NCBI GenBank assembly: GCA_944363385.1
Contig: CALVUB010000038.1
Span: 1-7,590, forward strand
Direction of reading: 5' to 3'
Length of the DNA: 7,590 nucleotides
From: an uncultured Clostridia bacterium
GTDB lineage: Bacteria; Bacillota; Clostridia; Christensenellales; UBA1242
The notes under the pieces: model-generated
Told to the model about the DNA's origin: nothing
The model's input: the letters and a program-made list of their open reading frames with translations, nothing else
The model's database searches: none
In this document: in pieces, positions 1 to 6,169 of the stretch
Numbering within the stretch: position 1 is the stretch's first letter
Layout of the letters: each line of letters begins with the position of its first letter
Position numbers and translations under genes: made by a program

Positions 1-1072
1 GCTTTTCGCGGTCACCAATAAGTTCTGCGATAACTTTTGTGGGAATGCCTAGGTGAATGAGCAGGCTGACATAAGAATGACGAAATCCATGTGGAGAAAT
101 TGTTGTCTGTCTGCTTTTGGCAATGTCTTTGCTAAGTTTTCGCCTGATTGTGTTTTCTGCAAGAGGTTTATCGCCTCCAAAAAGAAAATTCTTCGACAAA
201 CCATTTTCGCTTTTCCAAGCTTTGTATCTTTCAATCTTGGCTTGCAACACTTTTGGAATTTGCTTGCATACAATCTTGCAATTTTTGGTGGCCTTTATCT
301 TTTGCTCGGCTTTTTCGCACCAAGACTTGTTGATTGTGATTTGACCATCTTTTACATCATCATCACTTAGCGCACGAATTTCGCTAAATCTTGCACCTGT
401 AAACATAAAAGTTGACCATAGAGTGTTCCAAAAAATGTTGTCAACAGTGCTGATAAAATTGTTAAAGGTTTCAATTTCCCAAAAATTTTTTGTTTTTACA
501 ATGCTCATGTTTTTTGGAATTTTTACATAACGCAGTTTGTTTGGAATATCATAAATATCTTCACAAAAAGATAAAAAGGCGAATAAATTTCCTCGTATTT
601 TTGCAAGATAACGCCAAGAATAGGGGGATTTTGTTTTTGGATTTTTCTGTTTCCACAATTGATTTTGCCAGGTTATATAATCAGATTTTGAAAGCAAATT
701 CAAATTTTTTCCTTTAAAAAATGGATTGATAAAGCGTGAAAAAATGTGTCTTTTTTCATAAAGGGTGCTTTCTGCATTTTCAAGTTGGCAGTTTTGAAAA
801 TAGTTTTCAACAAGACTGTCAAAAAGGTCGGAAGCTTTTGCCATAGCGCTAAAATCATGCAAAAAATCGATATATGCTTTGTTGGCTTCTTGTTTTGTTT
901 TAAAACCACTCAGTCTTTTATGAATGGTTTGCCCCAAATTTTGCACTCGAAATCGCACCGACCAGCCTGTTTTTTTGACAGAAGAGCCACAGATTTTGCA
1001 GTTTTTACCATTAAAAGTTGACACATTTTTCTTACAGTTTGGACAATAAAATAATTGAATAAAAGTTGGCAT
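1..1072 (-). CDS. Tyrosine recombinase / phage-type integrase, C-terminus cut by window edge
   Basis: Site-specific recombinase that would integrate and excise a mobile element. I translated an open minus-strand frame of 357 codons from the ATG at 1072 to the left edge. Residues 10-28 form a zinc ribbon (CPNC, then CKIC). The following stretch to about residue 70 resembles an arm-type DNA-binding domain, and the middle is an alpha-helical core-binding region. The catalytic domain is clear: TGARFSEIRAL supplies Arg228, Lys263 is a plausible active-site lysine, and HGFRH at 328-332 gives the H-x-x-R box. The next box reads IGDR (352-355), with Asp where many relatives have His. The nucleophilic Tyr would lie just beyond the edge. 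No ribosome binding site precedes the ATG, but the zinc ribbon begins straight after it, and an in-frame stop lies at 1136-1138 with no ATG between. Family is certain; the element type (prophage or ICE) is not. Confidence 0.93.
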   Translation of the reverse strand, partial: MPTFIQLFYCPNCKKNVSTFNGKNCKICGSSVKKTGWSVRFRVQNLGQTIHKRLSGFKTKQEANKAYIDFLHDFSAMAKASDLFDSLVENYFQNCQLENAESTLYEKRHIFSRFINPFFKGKNLNLLSKSDYITWQNQLWKQKNPKTKSPYSWRYLAKIRGNLFAFLSFCEDIYDIPNKLRYVKIPKNMSIVKTKNFWEIETFNNFISTVDNIFWNTLWSTFMFTGARFSEIRALSDDDVKDGQITINKSWCEKAEQKIKATKNCKIVCKQIPKVLQAKIERYKAWKSENGLSKNFLFGGDKPLAENTIRRKLSKDIAKSRQTTISPHGFRHSYVSLLIHLGIPTKVIAELIGDREK

Positions 1073-1082
1073 TTCAAATGCA

Positions 1083-1110
1083 ATAATATCACAATAAACA
1101 AATATTTCAA
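1083..1110 (-). promoter_or_regulatory. Putative integrase promoter, near-leaderless
   Basis: On the minus strand TTGAAA (1105-1110) and TATTAT (1083-1088) are separated by 16 bp. Transcription would be expected to begin about 3-5 nt before the integrase ATG at 1072, leaving almost no leader, which agrees with the lack of a Shine-Dalgarno sequence. The region is AT-rich, so chance matches are likely. Confidence 0.35.
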
Positions 1111-1152
1111 ACGAAATTGTGAAAAAAACAGCAAATTATAAAAAATTTCTAC

Positions 1153-1194
1153 TTGACGCCATTGTAAAAATTATGTTATTATCGAAACAGGAGG
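1153..1194 (+). promoter_or_regulatory. Promoter and ribosome binding site of the 201-residue gene
   Basis: TTGACG (1153-1158) lies 18 bp upstream of TATTAT (1177-1182). AGGAGG (1189-1194) follows, 6 nt before the ATG at 1201. If TATTAT is the -10 box, the transcript starts close to the ribosome binding site and has a very short leader. Confidence 0.6.
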
Positions 1195-1200
1195 ATTTAC

Positions 1201-1806
1201 ATGAAAAATTTGAATGGAAAATACAAAAAATGTGGTGCTTTATATATAAAATTTGATGATCAAGGCGTCCCAGAATATGGATTTGCAGTGCGAGGTATGC
1301 AGATTAAAAAGTTTTATAACTTGAAAAATGATAAAGAGCCAAAGAAAATAATTTTGCCACCAATTTCTATTGAAAGACTAAAAAGCGTTTTAGATGAAGA
1401 AAAACTGAAAGAAATCAAACAAGAGATAAACGAAAATGGAGCAACATCTTCTACGCCAGCTATAGCAGACTACTTAAAGGGTTATGTTAAAATTGCGGAC
1501 GAATGTTTTTGCAATTTAAGAGATAAAGAAATAATAATAAAGACAAATTATCCTATCGCGTTTGGTAATAAAACTTTTAACAATTGCCAAAACATATCAT
1601 TTGTGCTTCCAAACAACCAAATTATATACAATGTTCATGAAACTCATAATGGGGCGTTTGACTATGAACATTTTGATTGGCATCTTATTGGCAGTAAAAA
1701 TTTGCCATTAGAGCGGTTGCAATTTTTTGGGAGCAGGTTTACAGTTTTGGAATCTAATTTAGTTGCAAAAAGCGCGGAGAGCGAAGATGAAGATGAGAAC
1801 AATTGA
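1201..1806 (+). CDS. Uncharacterised protein divergent from the integrase
   Basis: I do not recognise this 201-residue protein. It appears soluble, with no signal peptide or membrane segment. The N-terminal 45 residues alternate in a beta-rich pattern with several aromatics, residues about 58-80 are charged and probably helical (ERLKSVLDEEKLKEIKQEI), and the second half is again beta-rich. It ends in a strongly acidic tail (ESEDEDENN). The start is secure: AGGAGG sits 6 nt upstream and a promoter-like sequence precedes it. A terminator follows about 60 bp after the stop, so it is a single-gene unit. It is transcribed away from the integrase across a 128-bp gap, an arrangement that in mobile elements often places a regulator or cargo gene next to int. 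No helix-turn-helix is apparent. Function unknown. Confidence 0.85.
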   Translation: MKNLNGKYKKCGALYIKFDDQGVPEYGFAVRGMQIKKFYNLKNDKEPKKIILPPISIERLKSVLDEEKLKEIKQEINENGATSSTPAIADYLKGYVKIADECFCNLRDKEIIIKTNYPIAFGNKTFNNCQNISFVLPNNQIIYNVHETHNGAFDYEHFDWHLIGSKNLPLERLQFFGSRFTVLESNLVAKSAESEDEDENN

Positions 1807-1863
1807 AAAACTTTAACTAAATCTTTAATACGCAAGACAAAAAATTACTATACATTTAAAATA

Positions 1864-1900
1864 AAAAAAGGTGGCCTTCAATTGCCATCTTTTTTGTTTT
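1864..1900 (+). terminator. Intrinsic terminator after the 201-residue gene
   Basis: AAAAAAGGTGGC (1864-1875) pairs with GCCATCTTTTTT (1884-1895) around an 8-nt loop, with one G-U pair, and ends in a T-run. Read on the minus strand the same hairpin has one A-C mismatch followed by a T-run, so it may also end the convergent NUDIX transcript. Confidence 0.8.
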
Positions 1901-1922
1901 AACATGACTTGTTTAGGTTGAG

Positions 1923-2414
1923 TTATTTCTCAGTTTTTTCAAGCTCTGCCTTTAAGGCTTCAATGACTTCTTTTGGAGTGAATGTCTTTTCAAGAATTGA
2001 AGGATCTTCCCAGCGCATTGACATCTTGTCGGTGTATTCACCTTCAAGCCCAGCAACGCCGTCTTCTCTTGAAACGAATTTGCAAAGATAAAATTTTTCC
2101 ACGCGTTTTGAAACAAAAGCTTTGCCATCATATTGCATAGGAACATCATAAAATTTTTCACCTAAAAGCATAGCAGGCTCGCCAATTATTCCGGTTTCTT
2201 CAAACAACTCTCTTTTTGCGGCTTCTTCTATGGTTTCACCTTCATCAACGCCACCGCCTGGCAAAGTGAAAACACCATTTCCTTTGTTTTCAATGATAAA
2301 AATTTGATTTTGGTTATTGTAAACTATAGAGCGAACCTTTTCAAACAGTCGCCCTTGTTGCACCAGAGAATAAGCATATTTTGTTTTTTCATCAACATAC
2401 TTTTTTGAACTCAT
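1923..2414 (-). CDS. NUDIX hydrolase
   Basis: Hydrolyses a nucleoside diphosphate linked to another moiety; the substrate cannot be told from sequence. The 163-residue protein holds a complete Nudix box at residues 54-76 matching G-x5-E-x7-R-E-U-x-E-E-x-G-U: Gly54, Glu60, then RELFEETGI (68-76). The metal-binding glutamates Glu72 and Glu73 are intact. It is preceded by a beta-strand and LPGG, as in typical family members, and the length is usual for a stand-alone MutT-like domain. The C-terminus is charged and helical (from about residue 146). AGGAGG (2419-2424) lies 4 nt before the ATG. It is downstream of the membrane protein cluster on the same strand, 128 bp away, with its own possible promoter, and converges on the 201-residue gene. 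A cytosolic house-cleaning or nucleotide-sugar role is a family-level guess only. Confidence 0.95.
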   Translation of the reverse strand: MSSKKYVDEKTKYAYSLVQQGRLFEKVRSIVYNNQNQIFIIENKGNGVFTLPGGGVDEGETIEEAAKRELFEETGIIGEPAMLLGEKFYDVPMQYDGKAFVSKRVEKFYLCKFVSREDGVAGLEGEYTDKMSMRWEDPSILEKTFTPKEVIEALKAELEKTEK

Positions 2415-2433
2415 AATTCCTCCTTAGGATTGT

Positions 2434-2460
2434 ATTTTAACACACTTTAAAAAAAGTCAA
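2434..2460 (-). promoter_or_regulatory. Possible promoter of the NUDIX gene
   Basis: On the minus strand TTGACT (2455-2460) is followed 15 bp later by TAAAAT (2434-2439), and by TACAAT at a 20-bp spacing. Neither spacing is ideal, so the exact -10 box is uncertain. I see no convincing terminator between the membrane protein gene ending at 2543 and this site, so read-through from upstream is possible. Confidence 0.4.
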
Positions 2461-2542
2461 GGGTTAAATGATTTTGATAATGTTGCCATCAGTTTTTTGC
2501 TTGTTTTGAAATAACTTTTTCAATGCCTATAAAGAGTATTTT

Positions 2543-3292
2543 TTACAATAAATTTTTAAGGTTGCGTGAGGTTTTGCGTTTTTTATGAAGAGAAATGCAA
2601 AGGTTGATAAAAGCAAAAGATGCCAAGCTTAACAGCATTGCGACAATGCATAGCAACACATTTCCAACAGCGTAGCCTACTGCTTGGTATAAAAATTGGA
2701 CAGGTGCGCTGGTTGGCCCAAAGTAGGATAGGTTTCCACCTATAAACAAACTTAAGACTGTGCAAAGAAGAAAATATGCGCTCACGGTCAGTCCGCTTGC
2801 AAAAAAATCTTTAAAGCGAAAATCATAAAGTTTGACAAAAATCATGTAAAGCGCTCCTGCAAGCATGCAAAAATGATAAAACCTACTGTGCAGGTTCATA
2901 ACAAAACTATATGAACTGAAACCACTTGAGACATCGGGCAAAATAAACAGATAGCAAAATCCTATAACAACGCATGGGATTATTGAAAGGGCTTTTGAGA
3001 TGCGCACAGCTATTGTTTCTTTTTTGCTATGACATATTATTGGATAGGTAAACATGATAAGCGAGCAGAACACAATGGGATATCTTTGAGCAGGATAAGC
3101 GTTTTGAACCGTGATATGATAGAAGATTTTTATAACTTCCAAAATTATCAACATGACATAGAGAAAGATAAGCGGTTTAAGCTTATCTTTATAACTTTTT
3201 TTCTTAAATTTAATCACGCAAAACCAAACAAAAACAATAGAGAACAGCGCTCCAATAAGGTTTGGAATGCCATGAAAGATAAATTTATCCAT
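2543..3292 (-). CDS. Polytopic membrane protein, third of a tandem trio (paralog of the gene at 3955-4659)
   Basis: A 249-residue integral membrane protein with about seven hydrophobic segments (roughly 8-27, 40-60, 71-87, 102-118, 138-154, 163-184, 205-234) and a basic C-terminal tail. It shares long motifs with the first gene of the trio: RYPIVFCS (70-77), an SIIP segment, YH..ML (139-144), TVLSLFIGG plus SYFGP (178-193) and GY.VGN (206-211). The polar residues inside predicted helices (Arg, His, Tyr) look functional. The layout, with a P-x-x-x-C segment after the second helix and a His-bearing helix later, loosely recalls the YwaF/TMEM164-type family; I am not sure of that. Its ATG overlaps the stop of the preceding gene by 8 nt. 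Only a weak GGAAAA precedes it, so translational coupling is likely. Function unknown. Confidence 0.9.
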   Translation of the reverse strand: MDKFIFHGIPNLIGALFSIVFVWFCVIKFKKKSYKDKLKPLIFLYVMLIILEVIKIFYHITVQNAYPAQRYPIVFCSLIMFTYPIICHSKKETIAVRISKALSIIPCVVIGFCYLFILPDVSSGFSSYSFVMNLHSRFYHFCMLAGALYMIFVKLYDFRFKDFFASGLTVSAYFLLCTVLSLFIGGNLSYFGPTSAPVQFLYQAVGYAVGNVLLCIVAMLLSLASFAFINLCISLHKKRKTSRNLKNLL

Positions 3293-3962
3293 TTTCTTTT
3301 CCGTTGTCTATCATTTTATCCTTGTGCTTTTTGGCTAGCAAACAAGCGAGAAGGTATATTCCATAAAAAGCGCCAATTGAAACAAAACTTACAATCAAGG
3401 TTATTCCCCACATCAAAGTTATTGCCTCTTTTGTTTCCCAGAAGGTGATTACCAAACAGTCAAGCACCGCAAAAATTGCAAGCAGAATGCTAGCCCATAG
3501 ATTTGACCATGCTGTTATTTTTTGCTCACTAACAAGCAAGAAGGCAATGGTGAGAACTATTCCGCATTCGAGAAAATACAAGGCTTTTGCCACTGCGTGT
3601 GTGTCATAGGCATTTGTGTAAACCGCGCTATCAAAAAGAGCCCAAATGATTGGAACAAGGCTGGTCAGACAAAAAGCACCTTGAAAAATCTTGCCAAGTT
3701 TTCCTTTATTAAACACAGCAAACAAGCAAACTATACAAGAGAGGGTTATAAATGAATATGGCACTTCTTTTGAAGGGATGACTGCGCCTTCATAATATGA
3801 GGCAACCACAAAAAATCTTAAAAGTTCCATAGCTAAAAATGTTATAGTAAGACCGAGAATAAGTTTTCTTGATAAGTTTTCCTTTTTATAAAGCATTTTT
3901 CCAACAAGCACAATGATAGGAAAGAATATTGAAATCAAAATCAGTGAAAGAATATCAAACAT
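3285..3962 (-). CDS. Polytopic membrane protein, diverged middle member of the trio
   Basis: A 225-residue membrane protein with about six or seven hydrophobic segments and a lysine-rich C-terminus. I place the start at 3962 rather than at the upstream in-frame ATG (4004), because AGGAGG (3969-3974) lies 6 nt before it and the resulting 8-nt overlap with the previous gene matches the next junction exactly. It aligns by position with its neighbours: MELLRFF with the EFCKIFY helix, VPYSFITLSCIVCLF with the RYPIVFCS helix, SLVPIIWAL with the SIIP helix, and YFLECGIVLTIAFLL with YLYHGAMLAVAIYLL. However, it lacks the conserved Arg, the YH pair and the GG..SYFGP loop. It may therefore be a structural partner or an inactive paralog. 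Relationship inferred by eye; function unknown. Confidence 0.88.
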   Translation of the reverse strand: MFDILSLILISIFFPIIVLVGKMLYKKENLSRKLILGLTITFLAMELLRFFVVASYYEGAVIPSKEVPYSFITLSCIVCLFAVFNKGKLGKIFQGAFCLTSLVPIIWALFDSAVYTNAYDTHAVAKALYFLECGIVLTIAFLLVSEQKITAWSNLWASILLAIFAVLDCLVITFWETKEAITLMWGITLIVSFVSIGAFYGIYLLACLLAKKHKDKMIDNGKENG

Positions 3963-4659
3963 TTTGCACCTCCTCTTTTTTCTTTCTGCGCTGGCATAGG
4001 GCAATTATTCCATAGACCGAAAGGCACAACACAAAGAACAAAATCACCACAAAACAGTTGCCAACCACATAGCCAAAATTGTTGTAAATAAATCCGAGAT
4101 AAGAACTGTTTGGACCAAAGTAGGAGATGTCCCCTCCGATAAACAGACTCAAAACGGTTGAAAGCAATATGTAAGCACTTAGCACGATAAACAAAGGAAA
4201 GCATTTTTTAAACTCAAATTTATAAAGCTTTGAGGTTAAAAGATAAATTGCCACGGCAAGCATTGCTCCATGATATAGATAGCTATGCCCTTGAATAAGT
4301 GACATATTAAATTTCCATTGAATGCCAACAAATAACGCAAAAATCACAAAAGCTGGAATGATTGAAAAACTTTTTGCAACTTCGCTGAAACGATTTTTCT
4401 TGAAACAGAAAAGTGGATAAGCAAACATAACCATAGAGCAAAACACGATAGGGTAGCGACTTGGCTCATAATGGCCATTGGTTGCAATCAGATAGAAAAT
4501 TTTGCAAAATTCAAGCGCAATAAGCAGAAAGAAAACGACTTTTATTGGAATAAGCTTTTTCTCTTCGCTTGCATTTTTTAAAAAGATTGTGCAGAGCGTC
4601 ACAAAAAGCACAACTAGCACCAGTGTTATTACCAGTGGAACTATGTAATTTAAAACCAT
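3955..4659 (-). CDS. Polytopic membrane protein, first of a tandem trio
   Basis: A 234-residue integral membrane protein with seven likely membrane segments (about 5-26, 38-60, 68-86, 98-114, 127-144, 152-174, 197-222) and a charged cytoplasmic-type tail (RRKKKEE). Signature stretches shared with the gene at 2543-3292 are RYPIVFCS (68-75), SFSIIP, YHGAML (129-134), TVLSLFIGG with SYFGP (168-183) and GYVVGN (196-201). AGGAG (4665-4669) lies 5 nt before the ATG, so this gene heads the operon; the next gene starts 8 nt inside its end. A similarity to the YwaF/TMEM164-type membrane family is possible from the motif order but unproven. No transporter ATPase, kinase or enzyme domain is present. Substrate and role are unknown. 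Confidence 0.92.
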   Translation of the reverse strand: MVLNYIVPLVITLVLVVLFVTLCTIFLKNASEEKKLIPIKVVFFLLIALEFCKIFYLIATNGHYEPSRYPIVFCSMVMFAYPLFCFKKNRFSEVAKSFSIIPAFVIFALFVGIQWKFNMSLIQGHSYLYHGAMLAVAIYLLTSKLYKFEFKKCFPLFIVLSAYILLSTVLSLFIGGDISYFGPNSSYLGFIYNNFGYVVGNCFVVILFFVLCLSVYGIIALCQRRKKKEEVQNV

Positions 4660-4710
4660 AATTTCTCCTTTTTTTTATCGTATAATAAAAAATAAAAATT
4701 AAGCAACTTA

Positions 4711-4814
4711 ATTTACAAAGATTTTTCTAAAAAACAATTGTTTTTGAAAGAAAACAAGTTCATTTACAAAATAAGGACAAAATTCTTGTATAATTTACAA
4801 ATTTATGGTATATT
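4711..4814. promoter_or_regulatory. Divergent intergenic control region with three ATTTACAA repeats
   Basis: Between the membrane protein operon (minus) and the SecB-like gene (plus). ATTTACAA occurs at 4711-4718, 4762-4769 and 4793-4800, the last inside the dyad TTGTA-N5-TACAA (4786-4800). For the plus gene, TTGTAT (4786-4791) and TATATT (4809-4814) are spaced 17 bp apart and form a reasonable promoter. A perfect TATAAT at 4789-4794 has only a TTTACA 20 bp upstream. If the first promoter is used, the dyad overlaps its -35 box, as an operator could. Confidence 0.45.
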
Positions 4815-4835
4815 AAGAAGAAAGGAGAAATAAAA

Positions 4836-5231
4836 ATGGCAAATGTAATAAGAAATATGAATTTCAAACCAATTATTGAGAGCATTGAATATACAAGAGA
4901 ACGCGAGCCTCAACCAAATGACAAAATCAACATGAGAGTTTGGGATGAAATGAAGGTGGAGAGACTTCGCTCTGATGCTGTTAAAGTGATTTTGACAAGA
5001 CATGTAGAGCCAGAACCACAGACAATTTTTTCAATAAAAGTTTCGCTTGGTATTGAATGTCTTATAAACACAACTGAATATGACAAACTTGATGATGATG
5101 TTGAATATTTTAAAAACAGTCAAATATCAAGAGTTCTTGCAAGCACTGTCTCTTGCATTTTGTCTGAACTGACACTTCATTCTCAAATTGGAGCAATGGT
5201 TACAGCACCAGTTGTGCAATTTCCACAGTAA
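4836..5231 (+). CDS. Small protein resembling SecB-like chaperones
   Basis: A 131-residue soluble protein with no signal peptide. Residues 1-80 form alternating beta-like stretches (FKPIIESIEYTRERE; VKVILTRHVEPE; IFSIKVSLGIECLI), and residues 96-131 form a helix ending in a hydrophobic stretch (ISRVLASTVSCILSELT, then APVVQF). This order of four strands, a helix containing an S..L..LT pattern and a terminal proline-containing strand resembles SecB-like proteins, which bind unfolded polypeptides for export or act with toxin-antitoxin systems. No toxin-antitoxin pair is adjacent here. AGGAG precedes the ATG by 8 nt. It is transcribed divergently from the membrane protein operon. The family call rests on pattern only and an unrelated beta-sheet protein is possible. 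Confidence 0.85.
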   Translation: MANVIRNMNFKPIIESIEYTREREPQPNDKINMRVWDEMKVERLRSDAVKVILTRHVEPEPQTIFSIKVSLGIECLINTTEYDKLDDDVEYFKNSQISRVLASTVSCILSELTLHSQIGAMVTAPVVQFPQ

Positions 5232-5459
5232 TTGAGGGCTTGATATAAAAATTGAAATAAAACGATTGACGCAAGAGGCAATAGAGCAAATTGACTTATA
5301 AATTTGTATGTGGACAAAAAATTTTGACATCTTGGAGTGGCAGGCAAACTTTTGAGAGAAGTTCCAAAAATAATGAAACAGGCCAAACTTTCTATACTTT
5401 ATCTTTATACCACTTTGGACAAAATGTTTGAAAAATATGGTTGGGAAATGATAGAACAG

Positions 5460-5488
5460 TTGCAAACCAAACAGTATTTTTGTAATAT
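5460..5488 (+). promoter_or_regulatory. Putative rubrerythrin promoter
   Basis: TTGCAA (5460-5465) and TAATAT (5483-5488) are separated by 17 bp, each matching the consensus at four of six positions. A transcript from here would begin near 5495, which is the first base of the hairpin that follows. Confidence 0.4.
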
Positions 5489-5494
5489 TTGTTT

Positions 5495-5537
5495 AAAAAA
5501 TCCTCTTTTTGCAATAATATGGCAAGGAGGATTTTTT
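5495..5537 (+). promoter_or_regulatory. Hairpin that includes the rubrerythrin ribosome binding site
   Basis: AAAAAATCCTC (5495-5505) is the exact reverse complement of GAGGATTTTTT (5527-5537). The pairing can extend inward through TTGC (5509-5512) with GCAA (5522-5525) after a small bulge, leaving a 9-nt loop. The right arm holds most of the AAGGAGG Shine-Dalgarno sequence of the gene starting at 5539. The hairpin could block translation, or stop upstream transcription, since the arm ends in seven T bases. Confidence 0.65.
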
Positions 5538-5538
5538 T

Positions 5539-6135
5539 ATGAAACTTAAAGACGGTCAAACTTTTACAAATTTGGCAAGAGCGTATGTGAGCGAATGTTC
5601 TGCGCGCACAAGATATGAGTTTTGCGAATATGGCTTTCGCTCGAATGGTTATGAGGCCATTGCAACACTGATTGACAAAATTGCATATCAAGAGTTTAAT
5701 CATGCGCGCATGCTTTATATGAAACTCCAAGACGGAGAAATGAAGCAGATCGACAATATTGACATTTGTCTTGGACTTCCTTTTAAAGAAAAGTGGGATT
5801 TGCTTTCAAATCTAAAACTTCTTTCAGAAGACGAAACGGATGAAGCAAAAGCATATGAAAAATTTGAGCAAACGGCAAGAGAAGAAGGCTTTGTTGAAAT
5901 TGCCGACCTTTTTGCAATGATAAGAGATGTGGAGCTTAGGCACGCTAAGATTTTTAAAGAAGTTTACAGCCAAATGAAAGACAAAAAACTTTACAAAAAG
6001 GCAAAAGAGGTGGCTTGGATTTGCCCAGCTTGCGGGTATGTAAGCTTTGGCAAACAGGCATGGCAAACTTGTCCACTTTGTCAAGCAAAACAGGGTTACG
6101 CCTCGCTTATTTTGCCAGACAACTTGCATTTATAA
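5539..6135 (+). CDS. rbr: Rubrerythrin
   Basis: Non-haem di-iron protein that reduces hydrogen peroxide in the cytoplasm of anaerobes, using electrons passed through a rubredoxin-type iron site. The 198-residue protein has the two expected parts. The ferritin-like four-helix domain (about 1-140) shows Glu19 in SECSARTRY, Glu52 and His55 in QEFNHAR, an acidic cluster at 97-102, the AREEGF segment (113-118) and Glu132/His135 in VELRHAKIF, matching the family's metal ligands. The exact ligands within the acidic cluster are uncertain. The C-terminal rubredoxin-like domain has CPACG (162-166) and CPLC (178-181). Length is usual for the family. The AGGAGG site lies within a hairpin, suggesting post-transcriptional control. 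A terminator follows directly, so it is probably a single-gene unit. Confidence 0.95.
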   Translation: MKLKDGQTFTNLARAYVSECSARTRYEFCEYGFRSNGYEAIATLIDKIAYQEFNHARMLYMKLQDGEMKQIDNIDICLGLPFKEKWDLLSNLKLLSEDETDEAKAYEKFEQTAREEGFVEIADLFAMIRDVELRHAKIFKEVYSQMKDKKLYKKAKEVAWICPACGYVSFGKQAWQTCPLCQAKQGYASLILPDNLHL

Positions 6136-6160
6136 AAAAATGCCAAATTAGGCATTTTTT
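6135..6160. terminator. Bidirectional intrinsic terminator
   Basis: AAAAAATGCC (6135-6144) and GGCATTTTTT (6151-6160) form a perfect 10-bp stem with a 6-nt loop. It overlaps the last base of the rubrerythrin stop codon and lies 9 bp from the end of the convergent gene at 6170, with T-runs in both directions. Confidence 0.92.
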
Positions 6161-6169
6161 GTAACAAAA

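Larger units (their letters stand above)
5232..5538. other. 307-bp gene-poor stretch upstream of rubrerythrin
   Basis: No convincing gene, RNA gene or terminator for the upstream SecB-like gene is visible. A 70-codon frame beginning with GTG (5337-5549) runs through it and overlaps the rubrerythrin start, but it has no good ribosome binding site. TTGACA at 5324-5329 has no good -10 partner. The 3' end contains the promoter and hairpin listed separately. The rest may be an untranslated leader or decayed sequence. Confidence 0.5.

Noticed and set aside
746..1134. Open frames on both strands over the integrase N-terminus (746-1021 plus, 910-1134 minus)
   Set aside because: They are shadows of the integrase, whose zinc ribbon and arm domain lie in another minus-strand frame.
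2461..2542. Possible terminator after the membrane protein operon
   Set aside because: Only short, weak pairings are visible on the minus strand and none is followed by a good T-run.
3029..3448. 139-codon plus-strand frame opposite the membrane protein genes
   Set aside because: Antisense to two well-supported membrane proteins, with no convincing ribosome binding site or recognisable motif.
3963..4004. Earlier in-frame start (ATG at 4004) for the middle membrane protein
   Set aside because: It would add a basic, non-family extension and a longer overlap; the ATG at 3962 has AGGAGG at the right distance.
5337..5549. 70-codon frame starting with GTG before rubrerythrin
   Set aside because: No proper ribosome binding site and no recognisable sequence. 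It overlaps the rubrerythrin start by 11 nt, so a leader peptide is conceivable but unsupported.
5392..5730. 112-codon minus-strand frame across the rubrerythrin start
   Set aside because: Antisense to rubrerythrin and the hairpin leader, with no ribosome binding site.
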